A DNA stretch of 64,000 bases. Origin: Streptococcus downei MFe28 (lineage in GTDB: Bacteria; Bacillota; Bacilli; Lactobacillales; Streptococcaceae). Each line of letters opens with the position of its first letter. Within the stretch, counting starts at the first letter, position 1. Positions 9,213 through 19,030 of the stretch are shown one piece after another. Position numbers and translations under genes: made by a program. The stretch spans positions 620,001 through 684,000 of the forward strand of contig NZ_UHFA01000002.1 in NCBI RefSeq assembly GCF_900459175.1, read 5' to 3'. The notes below the pieces were generated by a model. The model saw nothing but the letters and a program-made list of their open reading frames with translations, made no database searches and was not told the origin of the DNA.

Positions 9213-10376
9213 ATGATTAGTCAGTTTCGCTTACAATATATTCTCGTCTTGATTGGGGTCTTTCTGATTCCTTTAGTTCTGACACCCTTGGTGCGCTTTC
9301 TTGCCTTTCGGATTGGAGCAGTTGATAATCCTAATGCTAGGCGGGTTAATAAGGTTCCCATGCCTTCAAGTGGGGGCCTAGGAATCTTAATTGCCTTTTT
9401 AGTGGGAACGCTGATTTTGATGCCCATCATCACAGAGAAAAATCATTATTTCATGTCCTACTTTGACTATATTCTGCCTGTAGCTATGGGCGGTTTAATT
9501 GCCTCCATGACGGGCTTTGTTGATGATGTTATAGAGCTTAAACCGAGAACCAAAATGCTGGGGATTATCCTTGGGGCTATAGTGGTCTGGGCCTTTACCG
9601 ACTATCGTTTTGATAGTTTCAAGATTCCCTTTGGGGGTCCCATGCTTTATTTTGGGCCGGTTCTGAGTTTCTTTCTCACGGTCCTCTGGATTGTCGCTAT
9701 CACCAACGCCATCAATCTCATTGATGGTCTGGATGGTTTAGTCTGTGGTGTTTCTCTCATCAGTTTGACCACCATGGGCTTGATTTCCTATTTCTTCCTT
9801 TTTGATAGTAACATCTATACCACGCTGACCATCTTTCTCTTAATTGCTGCTATTGTTGGCTTCTTTCCTTATAATTACAATCCCGCCATTATTTATTTGG
9901 GTGATACCGGAGCCCTCTTCATTGGCTTTATGATTGGGGTGCTGTCTCTTCAAGGGTTGAAAAATTCAACGGCGGTAGCGGTTATTACACCGGTTATTAT
10001 TCTGGGGGTGCCTATTTTGGACACCTTTGTGGCCATTATTCGTCGGAAATTATCTGGTCGCCCTGCCACCGAGGCTGACAAGATGCACCTGCACCACCGT
10101 CTCTTAGCTATGGGCTTCACCCATCGGGGAGCCGTCTTGGTGGTCTATGGGATCGCCATGGTTTTCTCTTTGACCTCCCTGCTTTTAAATGTTTCCAGTC
10201 GTCTTGGGGGTGTCCTCCTCATGATTGGTCTCCTCTTTACGGCAGAAGTCCTGATTGAAGGCCTGCAGATTTGGGGCGTGGGCCGAACCCCCCTCTTTGA
10301 TTGCCTTAAATTTATTGGGAATAGTTCTTATCGCCAGGCTGTTCTGGAGAGGTGGAAGCAAAAGCGTAAAAAGTAG
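9213..10376 (+). CDS. rgpG: GlcNAc-1-phosphate transferase RgpG (TagO/WecA family)
   Basis: A 387-residue polytopic membrane enzyme that transfers GlcNAc-1-phosphate to undecaprenyl phosphate, the first step of rhamnose-glucose polysaccharide and related wall glycopolymers. Family motifs are visible: GFVDDVIELKPRTK (about residue 105), TNAINLIDGLDGL (about 165), YLGDTGALFIGF (about 230) and KMHLHHRL near 290. The gene follows mecA with a 3-base gap and ends in a terminator, so mecA-rgpG is a two-gene unit. Its product competes for the same lipid carrier that UppP recycles. Confidence 0.93.
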   Translation: MISQFRLQYILVLIGVFLIPLVLTPLVRFLAFRIGAVDNPNARRVNKVPMPSSGGLGILIAFLVGTLILMPIITEKNHYFMSYFDYILPVAMGGLIASMTGFVDDVIELKPRTKMLGIILGAIVVWAFTDYRFDSFKIPFGGPMLYFGPVLSFFLTVLWIVAITNAINLIDGLDGLVCGVSLISLTTMGLISYFFLFDSNIYTTLTIFLLIAAIVGFFPYNYNPAIIYLGDTGALFIGFMIGVLSLQGLKNSTAVAVITPVIILGVPILDTFVAIIRRKLSGRPATEADKMHLHHRLLAMGFTHRGAVLVVYGIAMVFSLTSLLLNVSSRLGGVLLMIGLLFTAEVLIEGLQIWGVGRTPLFDCLKFIGNSSYRQAVLERWKQKRKK

Positions 10377-10378
10377 TT

Positions 10379-10408
10379 CAAATCCGTTCCTAGTGGGCGG
10401 ATTTTTGT
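10379..10408 (+). terminator. mecA-rgpG terminator
   Basis: AAATCCG pairs with CGGATTT around the loop TTCCTAGTGGG and runs into TTGTT. Confidence 0.75.
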
Positions 10409-10493
10409 TATAATGAGAGGGTATTGAGCCACAAGGATTGAGCGTGAAAGGCTTGGTATGCCTTCAAAGCTAGACTTTGGAAATCTGAGTTTT

Positions 10494-11054
10494 ATACTCA
10501 ATGAAAATCGAAATTAGCCGAGGAAGGGAGCAATGACATCAAGTCACTAAAGTAACTGATGTCGCAGTAGGTGTCTGCTATCTTTGCGCCACTTTGTGGC
10601 ACAGCAGACAGCTAGTCACCCTTGCTGGGGTAGTAAGACAGTCCGGTGGACTGTCTTAGCCGACACTTTAAAATAAAAAGGTGTGAGGTGACGAAGGTTT
10701 TGACAGCTGTCAAAGCCCTTCTGTCTTACTCCCAAACGGCAATCTCCATAGCGATTGCCTAGCTTCCTTACTAACCTCACAAAGTTGGTGAAATCGACCA
10801 ACTTTGCTCCGCATCGCACGAACTGCAGACAGCTCAAAAGGTCTGGGAGACCTTTTGAGGTTGGAAATAGTGAAAGCTTTGCTTTCCTCAGTAAGTAGTT
10901 AACGATGCGACACGAGGTAGAAACTGTCGTTACCACAGTTTCCACAGAGTTAGCCAGGGGTATAGAGAACTACAATCGTAGTTTTCGTAGTCACTCTAAT
11001 GAGAAATAATAGAGTGACTTTATCCGTGGGATAGTTTTGATTTTCGAAGAGTAT
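10494..11054 (-). repeat. BOX-like repeat, copy B (full length, inverted)
   Basis: A 561-bp copy running in the minus direction, from ATACTCAATGAAAATC at 10494 to GATTTTCGAAGAGTAT at 11054, so the ends form an imperfect terminal inverted repeat. It contains the whole set of hairpin modules, including the GAAAACTACG/CGTAGTTTTC and AGTCACTCTA/TAGAGTGACT stems absent from copy A. It fills most of the gap between rgpG and sufC. Confidence 0.88.
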
Positions 11055-11182
11055 TAGCTGTCTTGGTTTGAGGATGCTGATAGCTCTCTGTAGAGCTGTC
11101 GGGATTTGTTTTTTCTTGTGGCCCTTAAGATTGTTAGTGAGCTTCTTTTTGAAGCTGTTTTTATAGATGGAGGAGGAATAGT

Positions 11183-11953
11183 TTGTCTGTACTCGAAATT
11201 AAAGATTTGCACGTGTCTATTGAGGGCAAGGAAATTCTCAAGGGTTTAAATTTAACCCTTAAAACAGGTGAGGTTGCAGCTATCATGGGGCCAAATGGGA
11301 CTGGGAAATCGACCCTGTCTGCAGCCATCATGGGCAATCCCAACTATGAGGTGACTCAGGGGCAAATCCTCTTTGATGGTCAAGACATCCTTGAGTTGGC
11401 GACCGATGAACGGGCTCGCTTGGGACTTTTCTTGGCCATGCAATATCCTGCCGAAATTCCAGGAATTACCAATGCCGAGTTTATCCGTGCAGCTATGAAT
11501 GCTGGGAAGGAAGACGATGAGAAGGTTTCGATTCGCCAGTTCATTACGAAGCTGGATGAAAAAATGGAGCTTTTAGGAATGAAGGAAGAGATGGCAGAGC
11601 GCTACCTCAATGAAGGTTTCTCCGGTGGTGAGAAGAAGCGCAATGAAATTCTTCAGCTCCTCATGTTGGAGCCTAAGTTTGCCCTTCTTGACGAAATTGA
11701 CTCAGGTCTTGACATTGATGCCCTCAAGGTCGTGTCCAAGGGGGTTAATGCCATGCGGGGTGAGGGCTTCGGTGCCATGATTATCACCCACTACCAACGC
11801 CTGCTCAACTATATCAAACCTGATGTGGTTCATATTATGATGGATGGTCGCATTGTCATGACAGGAGATGCCCAATTGGCAGCCCGTCTGGAAAAAGAAG
11901 GTTATGCTCAGCTGGCTGAAGAACTGGGTATTGACTATCAAGAAGAAGTCTAA
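11183..11953 (+). CDS. sufC: Fe-S cluster assembly ATPase SufC
   Basis: A 256-residue ABC-type ATPase of the cytosolic SUF scaffold that normally acts in a SufBC2D complex. Walker A is GPNGTGKST (about residue 33), the signature is FSGGEKKRNE and Walker B is FALLDEIDSGLD. The start is a TTG eight bases behind GGAGGAGGA; there is no ATG that keeps the conserved MSVLEIKDLHVSIEGKEI start. It is the first gene of sufCDSU. Confidence 0.96.
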   Translation: MSVLEIKDLHVSIEGKEILKGLNLTLKTGEVAAIMGPNGTGKSTLSAAIMGNPNYEVTQGQILFDGQDILELATDERARLGLFLAMQYPAEIPGITNAEFIRAAMNAGKEDDEKVSIRQFITKLDEKMELLGMKEEMAERYLNEGFSGGEKKRNEILQLLMLEPKFALLDEIDSGLDIDALKVVSKGVNAMRGEGFGAMIITHYQRLLNYIKPDVVHIMMDGRIVMTGDAQLAARLEKEGYAQLAEELGIDYQEEV

Positions 11954-11967
11954 TGATGGCAAGGGTG

Positions 11968-12026
11968 AAAAGCAGGGCAAGTATGCGAGCAGTGAGAGAA
12001 GACCGACTTTTGGTTCTGCTTTTTCC
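11968..12026 (+). terminator. Possible attenuator between sufC and sufD
   Basis: AAAAGCAG and CTGCTTTTT flank a long loop that itself contains AGAAGACCGA...TTGGTTCT. This could reduce read-through from sufC to sufD, but the loop is long and the call is weak. Confidence 0.3.
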
Positions 12027-12087
12027 AAACTTGAAGCCTAATAACTATTACTCAAAATAGTTGACTAGAAATGGAGTAAACATCATT

Positions 12088-13350
12088 ATGACAAAAGAAG
12101 CAATTATAAATTTTTCTCAGCTCAAGGCTGAACCAGCTTGGCTTCAAGAGCGTCGTCTGGCAGCCTTTGAACAAATTGACCATTTGGAGCTACCTCGAAT
12201 CGAAAAGGTTCGTTTTAACCGTTGGAATTTAGGAGATGGTAGTCTGGCTGAAAACGAGCCTAGTGCCAATGTTCCTGATTTTACGGCCCTGAGCCAAAAT
12301 CCTAAGCTAGTTCAAGTCGGCACACAGACCCTTCTGGAACAATTGAGTCCTGACCTGCTTGAAAAGGGTGTAGTCTTTAGTGATTTTGCTAGCGCTCTGG
12401 AAACTATTCCAGAGGTTCTGGAGGCTAATTTTGGTAAAGCCCTTCCTTTTGATGAAGATAAGTTAGCGGCCTACCACTATGCTTATTTCAACAGTAGTGC
12501 GGTTCTCTATGTTCCTGATAATCTTGAGATGGACCAGCCTCTGGAAGGCCTTTTCTACCAGGATAGTGATTCGGATGTCCCCTTCAATAAGCATATTTTA
12601 ATCATTGCTGGTCGCAACAGTAAGTTTAGCTATCTGGAACGCTTCGAGTCCATCGGTAGTGGATCTGCCAAGGCGACAGCCAATATCAGCGTAGAAGTTA
12701 TTGCTGGCGCTGGCAGTCAGGTTAAATTCTCAGCCATTGACCGCCTGGGTCAAAACCTGACCACCTACATGAGCCGTCGCGGTCGACTTGAGCGTGATGC
12801 CAGCATTGATTGGGCTCTGGGAGTCATGAATGAAGGCAATGTAATCGGCGACTTTGACAGCGACCTGATTGGTGACGGTAGTCATGCAGACCTCAAGGTG
12901 GTGGCTGCTTCTAGTGGTCGTCAGGTGCAAGGGATTGATACTCGTGTGACCAACTATGGTCGCAATTCGGTCGGTCATATCCTCCAACACGGGGTTATCC
13001 TGGAAAAAGGAACCCTGACCTTCAATGGTATCGGCCATATTGTCAAGGGGGCTAAGGGTGCCGATGCCCAACAGGAAAGTCGGGTCCTCATGCTCTCAGA
13101 CAAGGCACGTTCGGATGCCAACCCTATCCTTTTGATTGACGAAAATGATGTCACCGCAGGTCACGCTGCTTCTATCGGCCAGATTGACCCTGATGACATG
13201 TATTATCTGATGAGTCGGGGTCTCAAGCATGATGAGGCAGAACGGTTGGTTATTCTTGGTTTCTTGGGAGCGGTTATCACAGAAATTCCAAGCAAGGATG
13301 TGCGTGATGAAATGATTGCCGTCCTTGATAGTAAATTAGATCAAGGCTAA
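12088..13350 (+). CDS. sufD: Fe-S cluster assembly scaffold subunit SufD
   Basis: A 420-residue SufBD-family beta-helix protein, partner of SufB and SufC. The C-terminal block holds the conserved SDANPILLIDENDVTAGHAASIG region with the histidine used in SufB-SufD interface chemistry, followed by YYLMSRGLKHDEAERLVILGF. The shorter N-terminus and this sequence identify it as SufD rather than SufB. GGAG lies 12 bases before the ATG at 12088; the upstream extension to 12061 is not supported. The gene is intact although its usual partner gene is missing from the operon. Confidence 0.94.
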   Translation: MTKEAIINFSQLKAEPAWLQERRLAAFEQIDHLELPRIEKVRFNRWNLGDGSLAENEPSANVPDFTALSQNPKLVQVGTQTLLEQLSPDLLEKGVVFSDFASALETIPEVLEANFGKALPFDEDKLAAYHYAYFNSSAVLYVPDNLEMDQPLEGLFYQDSDSDVPFNKHILIIAGRNSKFSYLERFESIGSGSAKATANISVEVIAGAGSQVKFSAIDRLGQNLTTYMSRRGRLERDASIDWALGVMNEGNVIGDFDSDLIGDGSHADLKVVAASSGRQVQGIDTRVTNYGRNSVGHILQHGVILEKGTLTFNGIGHIVKGAKGADAQQESRVLMLSDKARSDANPILLIDENDVTAGHAASIGQIDPDDMYYLMSRGLKHDEAERLVILGFLGAVITEIPSKDVRDEMIAVLDSKLDQG

Positions 13351-15022
<1,672 letters not shown>

Positions 15023-15051
15023 CCTTATTCAAGGTAGGTAATATAGTTGAG

Positions 15052-15075
15052 AAAGGATCTCGTCGGATCCTTTTT
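15052..15075 (+). terminator. sufCDSU terminator
   Basis: AAAGGATC pairs with GATCCTTT around a short loop and is followed by TTTTT, ending the operon after sufU. Confidence 0.85.
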
Positions 15076-15085
15076 CTTATCCTTT

Positions 15086-15093
15086 TACGAATA
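15086..15093 (+). promoter_or_regulatory. cin-box (ComX-dependent promoter)
   Basis: TACGAATA, preceded by CTTTT, exactly matches the streptococcal combox recognised by ComX RNA polymerase. It lies 38 bases before the lysin start codon, a normal distance. No sigma-A promoter is evident between it and the gene. A complementary TTATTCGT at about 15107 could fold with it. Confidence 0.6.
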
Positions 15094-15130
15094 AATAGGT
15101 AAGACTTATTCGTGAAAGGAGTTGTTCATC

Positions 15131-16843
15131 TTGAAAAAAGAGAAATTTTTATCTCTAACCCTCCTCTTTCTTCTGTCGGGTTCTTACCTAGCGCCAGGAG
15201 TAGCTCTGACAGAAACTGTCAGCAAATCCGCCCGAAAACCTAGAGAAGAACAGGGAGAATCAAGAAGTAGTCAGGCGGATGAAGAGGATTCAGCAAAGGC
15301 AGGGGAAAAATCGGCAGACCAGGATGACAAAAGCAAAAAAGAAAAGAGTGGCCCAGCATCCTCTCAGGATTCTCAAGAAAGGACTTCTGATCAGAATCAT
15401 AAGGAGGATCAGTCAGTAGATTCTAGGGAAACTGAAACTGATAGACCCTCAAATAAGGTTGACGATTCCCAAGAGGAACCTAGTGACGGCCAGCCACAGA
15501 GCCATCAAGAAGTAGGCAATCCAACTAAAGAGCCCTCAACTAAGCAAAATCAGAAAGAAATGCCAGATGATTATTCGGCTGATAAGCAAGAAAGTCCGAC
15601 TGCTCAAGAACCTAACCCCAATCAGCCTAAAGAGTCGGCACCCGCTGAACAGCCAGCAAAAACGGAATATTCAGGAACAGGGCTTTCTGACCAGAAGCTC
15701 CCCAAGTCTTCGCTCCCAGCTTTTGACCAGCAGTCAAGTTCAGTAGCATCTGACCAATCTTCTATTTTGGTCAGTCCTTTTTTCGATGCCTATTGGTTGA
15801 GTCAGCCTCAAGAGACCTCTTTTAGCCATGAGGACCAGGAAACCAAGGTGCCTCTGACCTACACCACCTACGTTGACCATTGGTCTGGACAGGATGCCTA
15901 CACCCACAACCTTCTTTCTCACCGTTACGGTATTAAGGCGGAACAGTTGGATGGTTACTTAAACTCCTTGGGTCTAGCCTATGATTCCCACCGTATCAAT
16001 GGTAAGCTCCTGCTTCAATGGGAGAAGGAGACTGGCCTTGATGTTCGGGCCATTATTGCCATAGCCCTTCATGAAAGCTCCCTAGGAACGGCAGGAGTAG
16101 CAAGCCTGCCAGGTTCCAATATGTTTGGTTATGGAGCCTTTGACAATAATCCAGCCAATGCCAGTCATTTCAATGATGATCAAGCTATTTCTAAAATGGT
16201 TGGTCAGACCCTGATTCAAAATAAAAATTGGACCTTCAAAATTCAGGATGACAAGGCCCTAAAGTATGCCCAAGGAAGGCTGGATGTCTTTCGAGAGGGA
16301 GGTGTCTATTTTACTGATGTCTCAGGGACTGGCAAACGGCGGGCCCAAACCATGCAGGATATTGATACTTGGATTGATCAGCATGGTGGAACCCCAAAAA
16401 TCCCAGAAAAACTTAGGCACTTGAATGCGCCAGCTCAGGTGGATTTGCCAGTAGGCTATCAGCTGTCTCGTCCCATGAACCCGCAGACCTATCTTGCTAG
16501 TTCCTACCCTTGGGGTCAATGCACCTGGTATGTCTATAATCGGGCTCATGAATTAGGTTACGACTTTGATCCCTACATGGGCAATGGTGGCGACTGGCAG
16601 TTTAAGTCAGGCTACGACCTCAGCCACCAGGCTAAGGAGGGCTATGCTATTTCTTTTGCGCCAGGTCAGGCCGGTGCTGATCCAGATTATGGCCATGTGG
16701 CTATCGTTGAGCAGGTCAAAAAGGACGGGTCTATTTTGATTTCTGAAGCCAATGCTCTAGGGCCTGGTGTCATTTCCTATCGAACCTTTTCGGCAGAACA
16801 AGCCGCTGAGTTAACCTATGTGATTGGTAAAAGACCTTCCTGA
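15131..16843 (+). CDS. Secreted peptidoglycan hydrolase with glucosaminidase and CHAP domains (probable competence lysin)
   Basis: A 570-residue secreted protein. It has a signal peptide (LSLTLLFLLSGSYLAPGVA), a low-complexity Ser/Glu/Asp/Gln/Lys region at about 25-225, a glucosaminidase-like domain at about 245-420 with the acid in IIAIALHESSLGTAG, and a C-terminal CHAP domain at about 455-570 with catalytic Cys in YPWGQCTWYVYN and His in DYGHVAIVEQV. The TTG at 15131 sits nine bases after GGAG, while the earlier TTG at 15122 abuts it. A cin-box upstream suggests late competence expression, as for fratricins such as CbpD and LytF. No LPXTG or choline-binding repeats are seen. Confidence 0.85.
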   Translation: MKKEKFLSLTLLFLLSGSYLAPGVALTETVSKSARKPREEQGESRSSQADEEDSAKAGEKSADQDDKSKKEKSGPASSQDSQERTSDQNHKEDQSVDSRETETDRPSNKVDDSQEEPSDGQPQSHQEVGNPTKEPSTKQNQKEMPDDYSADKQESPTAQEPNPNQPKESAPAEQPAKTEYSGTGLSDQKLPKSSLPAFDQQSSSVASDQSSILVSPFFDAYWLSQPQETSFSHEDQETKVPLTYTTYVDHWSGQDAYTHNLLSHRYGIKAEQLDGYLNSLGLAYDSHRINGKLLLQWEKETGLDVRAIIAIALHESSLGTAGVASLPGSNMFGYGAFDNNPANASHFNDDQAISKMVGQTLIQNKNWTFKIQDDKALKYAQGRLDVFREGGVYFTDVSGTGKRRAQTMQDIDTWIDQHGGTPKIPEKLRHLNAPAQVDLPVGYQLSRPMNPQTYLASSYPWGQCTWYVYNRAHELGYDFDPYMGNGGDWQFKSGYDLSHQAKEGYAISFAPGQAGADPDYGHVAIVEQVKKDGSILISEANALGPGVISYRTFSAEQAAELTYVIGKRPS

Positions 16844-16902
16844 TTATCTCTAAACTAGGAGTTCTCCCTTGGACCTGGTCAACTTTAGCTTTAGACGCTT
16901 TC

Positions 16903-17008
16903 ATTAGGGCACCTCTAAATACTTAATAAAATTGCGATTTTGTCGTTACAATTGTTGCTAAATCAACACTTTAATTTAAAAGTTTGGGGTTTTTAGAGGT
17001 GCCCATTA
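16903..17008. mobile_element. MITE-like 98-bp element with target duplication
   Basis: GGGCACCTCTAAA at 16907-16919 is exactly inverted as TTTAGAGGTGCCC at 16992-17004. The element is flanked on both sides by ATTA (16903-16906 and 17005-17008), which looks like a 4-bp target site duplication. It carries no ORF, so it would need a transposase in trans. Confidence 0.7.
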
Positions 17009-17026
17009 GTATTTCTCCCCTGCCCG

Positions 17027-17035
17027 TGCTATAAT
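17027..17035 (+). promoter_or_regulatory. Extended -10 promoter of the carbonic anhydrase leader
   Basis: TGCTATAAT is a perfect extended -10 element. It starts a leader of about 240 nt before the coding sequence. Confidence 0.6.
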
Positions 17036-17041
17036 GGTTGA

Positions 17042-17200
17042 AAACTTAGAGTTAGGGACAAAAGTCCTTAACCCCTTACGTTTTTACCCTAGTAAGAGAG
17101 CCCAGTAGTTCGCAAAATAGCGACTACTGGAGCAGCTCTCTTGAACCTTGAAATTAAAGAGCGAGGTAAATCGATTTCGTCGGAATCACGATTTTTTGTA
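17042..17200 (+). ncRNA. Structured leader RNA or attenuator upstream of carbonic anhydrase
   Basis: From the predicted start near 17042 the RNA has a strong two-part stem, AGAGAGC..CCAGTAGT paired with ACTACTGG..GCTCTCT (about 17094-17143). It then has a terminator-like hairpin (about 17169-17197) ending ATCACGATTTTTTG. This could be a stand-alone small RNA or a regulatory leader. I do not recognise a known riboswitch or T-box signature. Confidence 0.5.
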
Positions 17201-17263
17201 CGTAATTTTCCAAGATTACACGTTCTTGTGGGTGAGGGCAAAGCCATCGTGAATGTTTGTCCC
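17199..17263 (+). repeat. 65-bp two-hairpin repeat, copy 2
   Basis: Second copy of the element at 8204-8268. The first stem is kept as GTAATTTT/AAGATTAC with one G-U pair. In the second stem the outer GGGCAAA/TTTGTCCC pair is kept while the inner bases differ. It lies just before the ribosome binding site of the carbonic anhydrase gene. Confidence 0.7.
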
Positions 17264-17285
17264 GCTCTCAGTTAAAGGAGACCTT

Positions 17286-17780
17286 ATGTCCTATTTTGAA
17301 AATTTTATCAAGGCTAATCAGGCCTATGTCAATTTGCATGGAAGGGCCCACCTTCCTATCAAACCCAAGACCAAGGTGGCCATTATCACCTGTATGGATT
17401 CCCGCCTTCATGTTGCTCCTGCCCTGGGATTGGCCCTGGGGGATGCCCATATTTTGCGAAATGCTGGTGGTCGAGTAACCGAGGATATGATTCGCTCCTT
17501 GGTTATTTCTCAACAGCAGTTGGGAACACGGGAAGTTATTGTTCTCCACCATACCGATTGTGGAGCGCAAACCTTTGAGAATGCTGATTTTGTGGCAGAC
17601 TTGGAGGGCCGCTTTCAAGTGGATTTACAAAATCAGGATTTTCTCCCCTTTAAGGATGTAGAAGAAAGTGTTCGCCAAGATGTTGCCCTTTTAAAATCCT
17701 CCCCCTTAATTCCTGAGGATGTTACCATTTTTGGGGCCGTCTACGATGTTGATACAGGACGGATTTCACCGGTTCAATAA
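17286..17780 (+). CDS. Beta-class carbonic anhydrase
   Basis: A 164-residue cytoplasmic zinc enzyme interconverting CO2 and bicarbonate, which supplies bicarbonate for carboxylations at low CO2. Zinc ligands are Cys and Asp in ITCMDSRLH and His-X2-Cys in LHHTDCGAQ. GGRVTED is also typical. AAAGGAG precedes the ATG at 17286, so the longer frame from 17253 is rejected. It is a single gene with a structured leader and its own terminator. The type resembles the short beta enzymes found in streptococci. Confidence 0.92.
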   Translation: MSYFENFIKANQAYVNLHGRAHLPIKPKTKVAIITCMDSRLHVAPALGLALGDAHILRNAGGRVTEDMIRSLVISQQQLGTREVIVLHHTDCGAQTFENADFVADLEGRFQVDLQNQDFLPFKDVEESVRQDVALLKSSPLIPEDVTIFGAVYDVDTGRISPVQ

Positions 17781-17787
17781 ATTCGTT

Positions 17788-17815
17788 TCAGCCTCAGTCT
17801 AGGGGCTGATTTTTT
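17788..17815 (+). terminator. Terminator after carbonic anhydrase
   Basis: TCAGCC pairs with GGCTGA and is followed by TTTTTTC. Confidence 0.85.
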
Positions 17816-17825
17816 CTTCATTGTA

Positions 17826-17855
17826 TTGACAAGAAAGAAAGTTGACGGTTATACT
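17826..17855 (+). promoter_or_regulatory. Promoter of the AIM24-family gene
   Basis: TTGACA (17826-17831) and TATACT (17850-17855) are separated by 18 bases, 38 bases upstream of the ATG. Confidence 0.7.
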
Positions 17856-17893
17856 AGGCTCATAAGAAATCCCAGAGAAAGTGAGGTGGTTTT

Positions 17894-18640
17894 ATGCCAG
17901 ATAATCACATGACTTATCGCATTGACAGTAAGATGCAGTTCCCGCTAGTGGAGATTTTTCTAAAGGCGGGGCAGTCGGCCTATATTCAACGTGGTAGTAT
18001 GGTATTTCATACCCCATCGGTTACCTTAAATACCCAACTGAATGCCAAGGGAAATGGTCTTGGAAAACTCTTCAGGGCAGTTGGTCGCTCAATGACCTCA
18101 GGCGAGTCAGCCTTTATCACACAAGCCCTCTCTAATGCAGACGGTGGGCGCCTAGCTATTGCGCCTTCCATGCCAGGACAGATTATTGCCCTAGAGTTAG
18201 GAAGCAAGCAATACCGCCTCAATGATGGAGCCTTCTTAGCTCTGGACGGTTCGACCCAATACACTATGGAAAGGCAATCCCTTGGTCGGGCTTTCTTTGG
18301 TGGTCAAGGTGGACTCTTTGTTATGTCAACTCAAGGGCAGGGGACTCTCCTGGTCAATAGTTTTGGCTCCATCCAGAAAATTGAGCTCAATCAGCAGGAA
18401 ATGACCATTGATAATGCCCATGTAGTCGCCTGGTCCAAAGACTTGGACTATCAGATTCATCTAGAAAATGGTTTCCTACAATCAATTGGTAACGGCGAAG
18501 GTATCGTCAATACCTTCCGTGGGACAGGGGAAGTCTATGTGCAGACCCTCAATATTGAGACCTTTGCTCAAGTCATTGGTGGTCACTTGGCCAGCCCATC
18601 CACCAGCAGCAAGGGCTCTGGTGTGATGGATCTATTATAG
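17894..18640 (+). CDS. AIM24/TIGR00266 family protein
   Basis: A 248-residue soluble protein of the TIGR00266 (AIM24-like) family, predicted to form a beta-sandwich of repeated strands. Its biochemical role is not established. Glycine-rich turns such as GRAFFGGQGGLFVMSTQGQG and the C-terminal GTGEVYVQTLN are family features. AGGTGG precedes the ATG. It is monocistronic, with a consensus promoter, and a BOX-like repeat begins 26 bases after its stop codon. I see no sign of decay. Confidence 0.8.
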   Translation: MPDNHMTYRIDSKMQFPLVEIFLKAGQSAYIQRGSMVFHTPSVTLNTQLNAKGNGLGKLFRAVGRSMTSGESAFITQALSNADGGRLAIAPSMPGQIIALELGSKQYRLNDGAFLALDGSTQYTMERQSLGRAFFGGQGGLFVMSTQGQGTLLVNSFGSIQKIELNQQEMTIDNAHVVAWSKDLDYQIHLENGFLQSIGNGEGIVNTFRGTGEVYVQTLNIETFAQVIGGHLASPSTSSKGSGVMDLL

Positions 18641-18665
18641 GGTGAGTTGGCCTTCTAATTCCCTA

Positions 18666-18946
18666 ATACTCTTCGAAAATCAAAACTATCCCACGGATAA
18701 AGTCACTCTATAGTTTTTCATTAGAGTGACTACGAAAACTACGATTGTAGTTTTCTATATCCCTGACTAACTCTGTATAAACTGTGGTAACGACAGTTTT
18801 ATACCTCGTGTCGCATCGTTAACTCACTTTGCCGTACCTGCTGAGGAAAGCGAAGCTTTCCCTATTTCCAACCTCAAAAGGTCTCCCAGACCTTTTGAGC
18901 TACCTGCAGTTCGTTGCCTCGGCTATTTTCGATTTTCATTGAGTAT
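18666..18946 (+). repeat. BOX-like repeat, copy C (short)
   Basis: A 281-bp copy with both ends (ATACTCTTCGAAAATC at 18666, GATTTTCATTGAGTAT at 18946). After the AAAAGGTCTCCCAGACCTTTT stem it skips directly to the terminal TTGCCTCGGCTATTTTC, so the whole central hairpin series is deleted. Confidence 0.88.
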
Positions 18947-19030
18947 AAAGACAAAACTTGCCATCTCAGCCCTCATTCCTTCTTCTTAATCTCCCAAATT
19001 TCCCTCAGCCCATCTCTAGAAAGGCTCCCC

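Noticed and set aside
17042..17285. T-box riboswitch upstream of carbonic anhydrase
   Set aside because: No T-box sequence (AGGGTGGnACCGCG) or specifier loop, and the downstream gene is not an amino acid gene.
18914..19030. N-terminal extension of the LiaF-like protein
   Set aside because: It begins inside the BOX-like repeat; the ATG at 19031 starts a normal membrane protein N-terminus.
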